A stretch of DNA of 64,000 nucleotides from Mesorhizobium sp. PAMC28654 (lineage in GTDB: Bacteria; Pseudomonadota; Alphaproteobacteria; Rhizobiales; Rhizobiaceae), in assembly GCF_020616515.1 (NCBI RefSeq), contig NZ_CP085135.1, positions 4,216,001 through 4,280,000 of the forward strand, written 5' to 3'. The notes below the pieces were generated by a model, which saw nothing but the letters and a program-made list of their open reading frames with translations, was not told the DNA's origin and ran no database searches. Of the stretch, positions 43,230 through 51,083 are shown piece by piece (the stretch's first letter is position 1; each line of letters starts with the position of its first letter). The translations under genes were made by a program, and so were the position numbers.

Positions 43230-44303
43230 TCACTCTGCGAATATTCTGACGTCGGCGGCATCCCAGCCGAGTTCGACCTGGTCGCCAGCCGATACTGGCC
43301 GGCGGTCGGCGGCATCGGCGGTGACGCGCACCAGGAACGGTTTTGATGACAGCGGCGTGCGGACATGCAGCTGCAGGTCGAGCCCCTGATAGGCCAATGC
43401 CTCGACCCGACCGGTCGTGCGGTTCTTGGTTCCGTCCGATGGGTACAAGCGGATGCGCTCGGGCCGCACCGAGGCCACTGCCTGCGCACCTGATACGAGC
43501 GTGGCGGGAACCTTGCCGGCGATCTCCGCTCCATTCGTGCCAACGACACCATCGGGGGTGGCTTTGCCCGGAACAAAGTTCATGACGCCGATGAAGTCGG
43601 CCACGAAACGGTCGGCCGGATGTTCATAGACCGCGTGCGGCGTGTCGCATTGCAAGAGCTTGCCGTCCTTCAGCACCGCCATGCGGTCGGCCATGACCAG
43701 CGATTCCTCCTGGTCATGGGTGACGATGACGAAGGTGATGCCGACCTCGTGCTGCAGACGTTTGAGTTCGAGCTGCATCGCGCCGCGCAGTTTCTTGTCG
43801 AGCGCGCCGAGCGGCTCGTCGAGCAGCAGCAGCCGGGGCCGCTTGACCAAGGCACGCGCCAAGGCGACACGCTGCTTCTGGCCTCCCGACAATTGCTCCG
43901 GCTTGCGGTCGGCGAAAGGGACAAGCTCGGTCGTCGCCAGGATGGCGTCGACGCGGGAGTGGATTTCCTTAGCCGGCAAACGCTCCATTTCCAGGCCGTA
44001 GGAAACGTTGGCCCGCACGCTCATATGCGGGAACAGCGCGTAGCACTGGAACATCAGATTGACCGGCCGCTTGTTGGGCGGTGTCCGGGCTATGTCATGG
44101 CCGTCGAGCAGGATGCGGCCATCGCTTGGCGTCTCGAAGCCGGCCAGCATGCGCAACAGCGTGGTCTTGCCGCAGCCCGATGGTCCAAGCAGCGCGAAGA
44201 ACTCGTTCTCGCGGATATCCAGCGAGATGCCGTCGACGGCGGTGACCCTGCCGAAATTCTTCGACACATGATCGATGGCGAGCAGCGTTCGCGGTTCGCT
44301 CAT
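43230..44303 (-). CDS. Polyamine-type ABC transporter ATPase (PotA-like)
   Basis: A 357-residue intact ATPase. It shows GPSGCGKTTLLRMLAGFETP, a Q-loop in NLMFQCYALFPHMSV, LSGGQKQRVALARALVKRP, LLLDEPLGALDKK and FVIVTHDQEESLVMADRMAV. A TOBE-like C-terminal domain contains ASVRPERIRLYP. The Q-loop cysteine in place of the usual QSYALFP tyrosine/serine is minor. Its ATG overlaps the stop of the frameshifted permease by four bases, indicating translational coupling that the frame break would disturb. Confidence 0.93.
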   Translation of the reverse strand: MSEPRTLLAIDHVSKNFGRVTAVDGISLDIRENEFFALLGPSGCGKTTLLRMLAGFETPSDGRILLDGHDIARTPPNKRPVNLMFQCYALFPHMSVRANVSYGLEMERLPAKEIHSRVDAILATTELVPFADRKPEQLSGGQKQRVALARALVKRPRLLLLDEPLGALDKKLRGAMQLELKRLQHEVGITFVIVTHDQEESLVMADRMAVLKDGKLLQCDTPHAVYEHPADRFVADFIGVMNFVPGKATPDGVVGTNGAEIAGKVPATLVSGAQAVASVRPERIRLYPSDGTKNRTTGRVEALAYQGLDLQLHVRTPLSSKPFLVRVTADAADRRPVSAGDQVELGWDAADVRIFAE

Positions 44304-45093
44304 TGGCCCACAATCCCACGGTTCAGGCGCTGCGAAAGGGTGAGCGCGGTGATGGAAACGGCCATGACGATGGTCGCCAGCGCGTTGATTTCCGGAGTGA
44401 TGCCGAAGCGGATCATGGCGTAGATCTGCATCGGCAGCGTGGTCGAGGCGCGGCCGGCGCCGGATGTGAAGAAGGCGATGATGAATTCGTCGACCGAGAG
44501 CGTGAAGGCAAGTAGCGCGCCGGCGATGACGGCCGGCGCAATGACCGGCAATGTCACGCGCCGGAAGGTAGTGATGGCGGAGGCGCCGAGGTCGGCGGAG
44601 GCCTCGACGATCGACCAGTCGAAACTCTTCAGTCGGGCGCGCACCACCGAACAGACGAAGGCGAGGTTGAAGACGACATGGGCGAGGATGATGGTGTGCA
44701 GGCCCGTGGTCAGGTTATCATGGAAAAGAACGACAGCAGCGCGATCGCCAGCACGATGTCGGGAATGATCATCGGTGCGAAGATCAGCGCCTCGAGCCCC
44801 CTGCCATACTGCCGGCGCATCTCGACGCCGATCGCCAGCAGCGTGCCGAGCAGCGTGGCGATTGCTGTCGAGACCAGCGCCACGATCAGCGTGTTGAGGC
44901 CGGCCGACAGGATCGCGGAATTGTGGGCGAGCGAGACATACCATCTCAGTGAAAAGCCAGACCATGCCGTCGGCAGTCCGCCTTCATTGAAGGACAGGAC
45001 CACCAGCACGGCGATCGGGATGTAGAGGAAAGCGAAGACGAGGCCGAGCACGAACCAGAGCGCGCGCCGCTTGGCAGGGGAGCGCTCAGCCAT
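44300..45093 (-). pseudogene. Polyamine-type ABC permease (PotC-like), frameshifted
   Basis: A BPD_transp_1 permease broken in the middle. The first frame, from ATG 45093, encodes LWFVLGLVFAFLYIPIAVLV, VALVSTAIATLLGTLL and PDIVLAIALLSFFSMI, then hits TGA at 44710-44712. The second frame continues NLTTGLHTIILAHVVFNLAF with the EAA loop VEASADLGASAITTFRRVTL and late helix FTLSVDEFIIAFFTSGA, ending at 44300. Adding one base near 44716-44718 (minus-strand ATGATAACC) restores a 264-residue permease. It overlaps potB-like by eight bases and the ATPase by four. It may be a true mutation or a sequence error. Confidence 0.85.
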
Positions 45094-45961
45094 CGGCGTT
45101 GCCTTTGGCCTCGGCCGCCTGCCCCGAGGCGCGATCTGCGGCCAATGCCTGCGCCATCAGCACCAGGAGCATGATGGCGATCAGCGCCATGGCCAGAGCC
45201 GCGCCGAACGGCCAGTCATTGGCGGTCAGGAACTGGTCGTAGACGAGATTGCCGATCATCTGGAAGCGGCCGCCGCCGAGCAGGGCGGGGGTGACGAAAT
45301 TGCCGATCGACAACACGAAGACGAAGACCGCGCCGGCGGCGATGCCGGGCACCGTCAGCGGCAGGATGACACGGCGGAAGGTGGTGACGGCGGAGGCGCC
45401 GAGATCGCGCGATGCCTCGGCGAGCTCCGGGTTGAGCCGCGACAGCGGCGCGTAACAGGCCAGGATGACGAAGGGCAGGTAGTTGTAGACGAGGCCGGCG
45501 ATGACCGCGCCCTCGGTGTAGAGCATCGATGGCGGCTCGCCGGTGTAGCCGAACCAACGCAGCAGCTGGGTGATCAGGCCTTCGCGGTTGAGCAGCACGA
45601 TCCAGGCATAGGTGCGGATCAGGTAGTTGGACCAGAAGGGCAGCACGGCGAAGAACAGGAACACCGGCTGCCAGCGGCGCGGGGCCGCTGATATCGCATA
45701 GGCGGCGGCATAGCCGATCACCACCGCGATCAGGGTGGCCGTGCCGGCGATGCGTGCCGAATTGAGGAAGATGCCGGCATAGAGCGGGTCGAAGACCAGC
45801 CCGAAATTCTCCAGCGTGAATGTGTAGTCGATGCCGCCATAGATGCCGCGCCGGAAGAAGGCGAGTGCCAGCACCAGCGCGCATGGGATTACCATCAGCG
45901 CGGTCAGCCAGACCAGCGCCGGGGCCATCAGCAGGGAGGAACGGGAGAGCAGGTGCTTCAC
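45086..45961 (-). CDS. ABC transporter permease (PotB-like)
   Basis: A 291-residue, six-helix BPD_transp_1 permease. SSLLMAPALVWLTALMVIPC is helix 1, and PFWSNYLIRTYAWIVLLNRE is the conserved PotB middle helix. The EAA motif is LAEASRDLGASAVTTFRRVI, and FVTPALLGGGRFQMIGNLVY lies near the end. It is the second structural gene of the leftward transporter operon, downstream of the binding protein with a palindromic repeat between them. Confidence 0.92.
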   Translation of the reverse strand: MKHLLSRSSLLMAPALVWLTALMVIPCALVLALAFFRRGIYGGIDYTFTLENFGLVFDPLYAGIFLNSARIAGTATLIAVVIGYAAAYAISAAPRRWQPVFLFFAVLPFWSNYLIRTYAWIVLLNREGLITQLLRWFGYTGEPPSMLYTEGAVIAGLVYNYLPFVILACYAPLSRLNPELAEASRDLGASAVTTFRRVILPLTVPGIAAGAVFVFVLSIGNFVTPALLGGGRFQMIGNLVYDQFLTANDWPFGAALAMALIAIMLLVLMAQALAADRASGQAAEAKGNADG

Positions 45962-45967
45962 GAAATG

Positions 45968-46119
45968 CCCCCCTCTGCCCTGCCGGGCATCTCCCCCTCA
46001 ACGGGGGAGATCGGCAGCCTCAACGTACCGTTCACCCTGCTGCGTTGAAGGTTGGCTAAGGCAATGCCACAGCCAATCTCCCCCCTCGAGGGGGAGATGC
46101 CCGGCAGGGCAGAGGGGGG
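45968..46119. repeat. Palindromic element, near-perfect ~44-bp inverted repeat
   Basis: Left arm 45968-46011 and right arm 46077-46119 are inverted copies with a small difference at the arm-internal loop (TCAAC versus TCGAG). It is the same family as 41767-41920, with CTGCCCTGCCGGGCATC in place of CTGTCCTGCCGGACATC, again compensated in the partner arm. It lies between the potD-like and potB-like genes inside an operon. Confidence 0.82.
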
Positions 46120-46167
46120 CGCGAAGGGACGCAAGCTTACTTCCAGGATGCTGATGGAACTGCCGCC

Positions 46168-47232
46168 TTACTGCGCGGCCTTGATCTCGCTGACGATCTT
46201 CGAATAGTCGCGCTGGGCTTCGCCGACGTCGCGCAGTTGCTCGAACTTGACGAGGTCGGCCACAGGCATCGCCATGTTCGGGAACTTGGCCAGGAAATCG
46301 GCGGGAAGGCTTTCCATCGCCGGCTTGTTCGGCACCTTGTAGTCGATGTTCTGCGCCGCCCAGGCGTGGTTCTTGGCGTCGAGCATGAAGTTGACGAACT
46401 TGAAGGCGTCATCCTTGTGTTCGGAAGCCTTCATCACCACCATCGTGTCGACCCACAGGTCCGAGCCTTCCTTCGGGATGACGTATTTGATCTCCGGCTT
46501 CTCGGCGATGCCGTAGTTGCACCAGCCGTCCCAGGCCTGCACCATCAGAGCCTCGCCGGAGACCAGTTTTGAATAGAAGGTGGTGTCGTCATAGGCGAGC
46601 AGGGTCTTCTTGGCGGAGATCAGCAGGTCCTTGACCTCGGCGAGCTTGGCCGGATCGGTCTCGTTGACCGAAAAACCCTTGTCGAGCTGGCCGGCGGCCA
46701 GCAGCCAGCGGTCGGTCGCCAGCATGGTGGTCTTGCCCTTCAACTCGTCGGAAGGCGCCAGCAGGTCGCTCCAACTCGTCGGCGCCACCTTCACCAGGTC
46801 CGAGCGGTAGCAAAGGCCCGTCGTGCCCCAGGTATAGGGCACGGAGAAGGTGTTGCCGACATCGTGCGGCAGCTTGGTCGCTTCCGGATAGAGGTTGGCG
46901 AGATTGGGGATCTTGGCGTGGTCCATCGGCTCGGTCAGGCCAAGCTTGTTCAGCACCTCGGCGAAGGGCGAGGAAACGAAGACCACGTCATAACCCTTGC
47001 CGCCGGCGGCGATGAGCTTGCCCATGATCTCTTCATTGGTGGCGTGCACGACCACTTCGCCGGAAACACCGGTCGCGGTCTTGAAGGCGGCCATGGCGTC
47101 GGGCGCCATGTAGCCATCCCAGTTGGAAATGACGAGGTCGGCGGCCATCGCCGGCGCGGACAGCGCCCAGGCGAGGCCGAGAGCGAGCGAGGACGTTCTC
47201 AGCGCACGGCGCCGCAGGCTGGTAGCGGTCAT
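46168..47232 (-). CDS. ABC transporter substrate-binding protein (PotD-like)
   Basis: A 354-residue periplasmic binding protein. The signal peptide SSLALGLAWALSAPAMA is followed by ADLVISNWDGYMAPDAMAAF. HATNEEIMGKLIAAGGKGYD and VPYTWGTTGLCYRSDLV are PotD/PotF-class motifs, and EALMVQAWDGWCNYGIAEKP contains aromatic residues of the usual amine-binding cleft. The ATG at 47232 gives a normal signal sequence with basic RRR. It is the first gene of the leftward unit binding protein-PotB-PotC-PotA-glycosyltransferase-cupins-ALDH. Confidence 0.92.
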   Translation of the reverse strand: MTATSLRRRALRTSSLALGLAWALSAPAMAADLVISNWDGYMAPDAMAAFKTATGVSGEVVVHATNEEIMGKLIAAGGKGYDVVFVSSPFAEVLNKLGLTEPMDHAKIPNLANLYPEATKLPHDVGNTFSVPYTWGTTGLCYRSDLVKVAPTSWSDLLAPSDELKGKTTMLATDRWLLAAGQLDKGFSVNETDPAKLAEVKDLLISAKKTLLAYDDTTFYSKLVSGEALMVQAWDGWCNYGIAEKPEIKYVIPKEGSDLWVDTMVVMKASEHKDDAFKFVNFMLDAKNHAWAAQNIDYKVPNKPAMESLPADFLAKFPNMAMPVADLVKFEQLRDVGEAQRDYSKIVSEIKAAQ

Positions 47233-47430
47233 GACAGACTCCCATTCGGTTGATCGTCGAATTCTTGTTGGACCGGCGCGACCTATGCCGCTGCTGCGAT
47301 CCTGTTCCCTCGGTCTTTTTATTGCCGATTGCACACACAGTACTATTGCAGAAAAAAGTACGTCAATCCATAATTTGAAAACTGGCCGAGGAATCTGGTC
47401 GATTGCCTCCGTGAGGCTTATCGGTCAACG
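47233..47430. promoter_or_regulatory. Divergent promoter region between the potD-like and gntR genes
   Basis: This 198-base gap is the only place where both arms of the locus can be controlled. It contains an AT-rich core (about 47315-47385) with ATTGCA at 47328-47333 and 47345-47350, 17 bases apart, and GTAC pairs flanking GAAAAAA. No exact operator is claimed. Confidence 0.5.
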
Positions 47431-48399
47431 ATGAAGGTCATGCCGTTCACGAGACCAGTCATGCAAGCCGCAGCCCGACGACCTCGCACCAACCATCTCG
47501 ACCTGGCGCAGCGCATCCTGGATGTGGCGCGGCAGCGGGGTTTCGAGCCCGGCGCACGCCTGCCCGAGCAGCAGATCGCGTCGCTTTGCAATGTCTCGCG
47601 CACGCCGGTGCGGGCGGCACTCGGCCTGCTCGCGGAGCAGGGCGTCGTGCGCTGGGAGGCGGATAGCGGTTATCACCTGGCCATCGATCTCGCCGCGCAG
47701 CCTTCTGTTGCCGCCGAACTGCCTGCCGCCGAGGAAGACGAACTCGCCGAGGCGATCCTGCGCGACCGCTCGGCGCGGCGGCTGGACCAGACGGTAACCG
47801 TCGCGGGATTGATGCGGCGCTACAGTGCCGAGCGAAAGACGGTATTAAAAGCGCTTAATAAACTGACGGAAGAGAATCTTCTGGACCGTGCGCCCGGCCA
47901 ATCCTGGCTGTTTCGGCGCGCGCCCGATGATCCCGAGGCGCAAGGCGAAAGCTATGAGTTCAGGCTGCTGCTGGAGCCGGCGGCCATCCTGACGCCCGGC
48001 TTCCGGCTGGACGGCGCGCGGGCAGCGGTATTGCGCCAGGGCATGGAGGCGGTGGCGGCACTGCCGGACGCCGCGTTCGACACGCGCGAGTTCCAGCGGC
48101 TCGACATCGACTTTCACGGCATGATCGCCGAGGGCTGCGCCAACCGCTTCATCACCGACGCGCTGTCCGATCATCTCAGGCTGCGCCGGATGCCGGGCAT
48201 CTACGCCGGCGTCAACGTCTTCCGGTTGAAACAATCACTGCGCGAACACCTGAACATACTCGACCATCTCGAAAGCCGGCAGTATGAGGTGGCTGCCGAC
48301 CTGCTTCGCATCCATCTGCGGCTCTCCCGCAGCCAGAGACCGCAAGCGGCCAGTCGCGGCGCCCCCGCGCTGTTCGGCATGATCAGCCGGCCGGAATGA
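47431..48399 (+). CDS. GntR-family regulator (FCD type) with a second winged-helix-like segment
   Basis: A 322-residue regulator. The first winged helix (about 20-85) is LDLAQRILDVARQRGFEPGA with LPEQQIASLCNVSRTPVRAA. A second segment (about 105-165) reads DELAEAILRDRSARRLDQTV and MRRYSAERKTVLKALNKLTE, again like a winged helix. The C-terminal FCD-like domain has YEFRLLLEPAAILTPGF, RLDIDFHGMIAEG and LREHLNILDHLESRQYEVA. Duplicated DNA-binding parts are uncommon in GntR proteins. It heads the rightward arm and is the obvious regulator for both arms. The start at 47431 is uncertain; ATG 47464 is an alternative. Confidence 0.87.
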   Translation: MKVMPFTRPVMQAAARRPRTNHLDLAQRILDVARQRGFEPGARLPEQQIASLCNVSRTPVRAALGLLAEQGVVRWEADSGYHLAIDLAAQPSVAAELPAAEEDELAEAILRDRSARRLDQTVTVAGLMRRYSAERKTVLKALNKLTEENLLDRAPGQSWLFRRAPDDPEAQGESYEFRLLLEPAAILTPGFRLDGARAAVLRQGMEAVAALPDAAFDTREFQRLDIDFHGMIAEGCANRFITDALSDHLRLRRMPGIYAGVNVFRLKQSLREHLNILDHLESRQYEVAADLLRIHLRLSRSQRPQAASRGAPALFGMISRPE

Positions 48400-48409
48400 A
48401 GAGGATTAA

Positions 48410-49693
48410 TTGACGCGTAAAGCCAGCCCGACCATCGCGCTGTTTCCCGAAGCAAGCTTCGGCGCGGCGTTGAATTGCGTCGGCATCGCGCAGGCGTTGC
48501 GCGCCGGGGGCGCCCGGCCCGTCTTCATCTGCCATGCCGGTTTTTCCGGCGTCTTTGCCGACTATGGTTTCCAGGAATACCAGCTGCCGACCGACGACCC
48601 GCTGACCGATAGCGAGCGCCAGAGCTACTGGCAGGCCTTCGTGCGCCGGCACCTGCCGCATTTCAGGCTGAGCCCGATCGACCAGCTCGAAACCTATGTC
48701 GCGCCGACCTGGCAAGCCATCGTCGACACCGCCGTCAATGCCGAGGCGCCTTTGCGCCAATTGCTGGCGCGGCTGAAGCCGGACGCGGTGGTGCTCGACA
48801 ATGTCATCATGTTCCCGGCGATCGCTACCGCCGGCTGTCCGTGGGTGCGCGTCGTCTCCTGCGCCGAGACGGAGTTGCCGGACGCTGACGTGCCACCCTA
48901 TCTGTCGGGGCTTGGCGCTGATGACCCGCAGCGCGCGGCGTTCGAGGCCCGCTATCTGGCGGCGTCGGCGCCGGCGCATGACCGCTTCAACCGCTTCCGG
49001 ACGGATGCCGGCCTGGCGCCATTGCCCAAGGGCCTGTTCCTCGAGACATCGCCCGACCTCAATCTGCTGCTGACGCCGGCGATCGTGCGCCGCGAGCGCG
49101 CCAAGCCGCTCGACCCGGATCGCTTCGTCTATCTCGAAGGCTGCGTGCGTTCGGAAGGGCCCTTCGAGGTGCCGGTGTTTCCGCGCAACAAGGGGCCGCT
49201 GGTCTATATGAGCTTCGGCAGTCTCGGCGCCATGGATGTCGGCCTGATCGAGCGCATGCTCGCCGTCTTCGACAGGCTGCCGGCCCGCTTCATCGTCAAT
49301 GCCGGCGGCCTGCGCGACGCCTACCGCGCGGTGCCCGACAATGTCTATCTCGACGCCTGGTTTCCGCAGCCGTCGGTGGTGGCGAAATCGGACCTGTTCA
49401 TCCATCACGGCGGCAACAACAGTTTTTGCGAGGCGCTGCGCTTCGGCGTGCCGTCGCTGATCATGCCCTATTGCTGGGATGGGCACGACAATGCGCAACG
49501 CGCGGGAGAGACCGGCGTTGGCGACCATATCGGCCGCGACAGCTGGACCGAAGGAGTACTGGAGAGAGCCATTCTCGGCCTGCTGGCCGACGATGCCATG
49601 CGCGCCCGCCTCAGGGACAATGCAGCCCAGATGGCGCTGAAACCTGGAACGGATGTGGCCGCGCAAGCCATACTCTCTTTGATACGGACATGA
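48410..49693 (+). CDS. GT1/MGT-like glycosyltransferase B
   Basis: A 427-residue paralog of the glycosyltransferase at 41945-43219. The two share FPEA near the start, DNVI-FP, W-RV-SC-E-E, P-YLSG, YLEGCVR, SFGSLGA-DV and HHGGNNSF-E. The end of the domain has MPYCWDGHDNAQRAGETGVG. The start is TTG at 48410 with GAGGA five bases upstream, ten bases after gntR. Its stop overlaps the next ATG by four bases, coupling it to the PuuA-like gene. The strict conservation of the nucleotide-sugar motif suggests it is active; substrates are unknown. Confidence 0.85.
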   Translation: MTRKASPTIALFPEASFGAALNCVGIAQALRAGGARPVFICHAGFSGVFADYGFQEYQLPTDDPLTDSERQSYWQAFVRRHLPHFRLSPIDQLETYVAPTWQAIVDTAVNAEAPLRQLLARLKPDAVVLDNVIMFPAIATAGCPWVRVVSCAETELPDADVPPYLSGLGADDPQRAAFEARYLAASAPAHDRFNRFRTDAGLAPLPKGLFLETSPDLNLLLTPAIVRRERAKPLDPDRFVYLEGCVRSEGPFEVPVFPRNKGPLVYMSFGSLGAMDVGLIERMLAVFDRLPARFIVNAGGLRDAYRAVPDNVYLDAWFPQPSVVAKSDLFIHHGGNNSFCEALRFGVPSLIMPYCWDGHDNAQRAGETGVGDHIGRDSWTEGVLERAILGLLADDAMRARLRDNAAQMALKPGTDVAAQAILSLIRT

Positions 49694-51081
49694 ACGAAAT
49701 GCTTGATAAAAACACGAATACCTCGCTCTTCAATGGCAACGATCCCAAGGCCTGGCTGGCCCAGCGCGGCATCACCGAGGTCGAATGCCTGGTGCCGGAC
49801 ATGAACGGCGTTCTGCGCGGCAAGGCCTTGCCGACGGCCAAATTCCTGCAGGCGCTGAAAGACCGCGCGCTCTACCTGCCGAGCAGCGCCTTCCTCGTCA
49901 GCATCGATGGCCGCTACTCCGGCTCGATCGACGAGGGTTTTGCTTATTCGGACCCGGACATGCGCATGGTGCCGGATGTCTCGACGCTCTGCCTGGCGCC
50001 CGGCGCCGGCGCGGGTAGAGCTTATGTCTTTGCCGACGCGTTTCATATGGACGACGACCGGCCGTGGATGGCCTCGCCGCGCCATGTGCTGCGGGCCGTG
50101 CTCGATCTCTACCGTCAGCGCGGCTGGCGGGCCGTGGTGGCGCCGGAGCTTGAATTCTATCTCACCGCGCCCAACCCCGATCCCGACCAGCCGCTAACCG
50201 CGCCGGTCGGCGCCAATGGCCGCACTGAAACCGTGCAGCATCCCTATGACATGGCGGCGCTCGAGGAATTCGAGCCGGTGATCCGGCGTATCTATGACTA
50301 TGCGGCGGCGGCCGGGCTGCCGCTCGACACGCTCATCCATGAATCGGGCACCGCACAGCTGGAGATCAACTTCCTGCATGGCGACGCTCTGCCGCTGGCC
50401 GACAAGGTGCTGCTGTTCAAGCGGATGACACGCCAGGCCGCGCAGCAATGCGGCATGCATGCCACCTTCATGGCCAAGCCGATCGCGGCGCAGGCCGGCA
50501 GCTCGATGCATCTGCACATGTCGGTCATCGACGAGGCCGGCAACACATTGTTTGCCAGCGCTGATGATGCCGACACCGAGATGTTCGGTCATTTCATCGG
50601 TGGCCTGCAGAAATATGTTCCCGAAATCATGCCGCTGTTTGCGCCGAACGTGAATTCGTTCCGCCGCATCCGGCCGAACCACAGCGCGCCGGCCAATATC
50701 GAGTGGTCGCATGACAATCGTTCTTGTGGGTTGCGCGTGCCGGCCGGCGGCCGCGCCGCGCGTCGGGTGGAGAACCGGCTGCCGGGCGCCGATTCCAATC
50801 CCTATCTGGCGATCGCCGGCTCGCTTCTCGCTGGTTATCTCGGCGTCGAGCAGAAGCTGGCACGGTCGGCCGAGGCGTCGGGCAATGCCTACAAGATCAA
50901 GAGTACGCTGCCGAAGACCATGGAGGAGGCGCTCGATCGTTTCGAGGCTTGTGACCCGGTGCGAGCACTGCTCGGCGAGGACTTCTTCCAGACCTATCTG
51001 CGCGTCAAGAGCGTCGAACTCGACCTGTTCCAGGGCGTGGTGACGAGTTGGGAACGCGACCACCTGCTGCTGAAGGTGTGA
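49690..51081 (+). CDS. puuA: Glutamine-synthetase-family gamma-glutamyl-amine ligase (PuuA-like)
   Basis: A 463-residue enzyme of the glutamine synthetase superfamily that should join glutamate to an amine using ATP. It has PELEFYLTAP (metal-ligand Glu), HESGTAQLEINFLHGDAL, AGSSMHLHMSVID, NHSAPANIEWSHDNRSCGLR and RVENRLPGADSNPYLAIAGS. The lack of the GlnA adenylylation Tyr site and the variant ends fit gamma-glutamylputrescine synthetase. The ATG at 49690 is coupled to the glycosyltransferase. The following FAD oxidase strengthens the Puu-type assignment, but the amine may not be putrescine. Confidence 0.87.
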   Translation: MNEMLDKNTNTSLFNGNDPKAWLAQRGITEVECLVPDMNGVLRGKALPTAKFLQALKDRALYLPSSAFLVSIDGRYSGSIDEGFAYSDPDMRMVPDVSTLCLAPGAGAGRAYVFADAFHMDDDRPWMASPRHVLRAVLDLYRQRGWRAVVAPELEFYLTAPNPDPDQPLTAPVGANGRTETVQHPYDMAALEEFEPVIRRIYDYAAAAGLPLDTLIHESGTAQLEINFLHGDALPLADKVLLFKRMTRQAAQQCGMHATFMAKPIAAQAGSSMHLHMSVIDEAGNTLFASADDADTEMFGHFIGGLQKYVPEIMPLFAPNVNSFRRIRPNHSAPANIEWSHDNRSCGLRVPAGGRAARRVENRLPGADSNPYLAIAGSLLAGYLGVEQKLARSAEASGNAYKIKSTLPKTMEEALDRFEACDPVRALLGEDFFQTYLRVKSVELDLFQGVVTSWERDHLLLKV

Positions 51082-51083
51082 CC

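Noticed and set aside
44708..44730. Programmed -1 frameshift at the TTCTTTTCC run of the permease
   Set aside because: The run does not form a proper X-XXY-YYZ slippery heptamer in frame, and no downstream pseudoknot is apparent.
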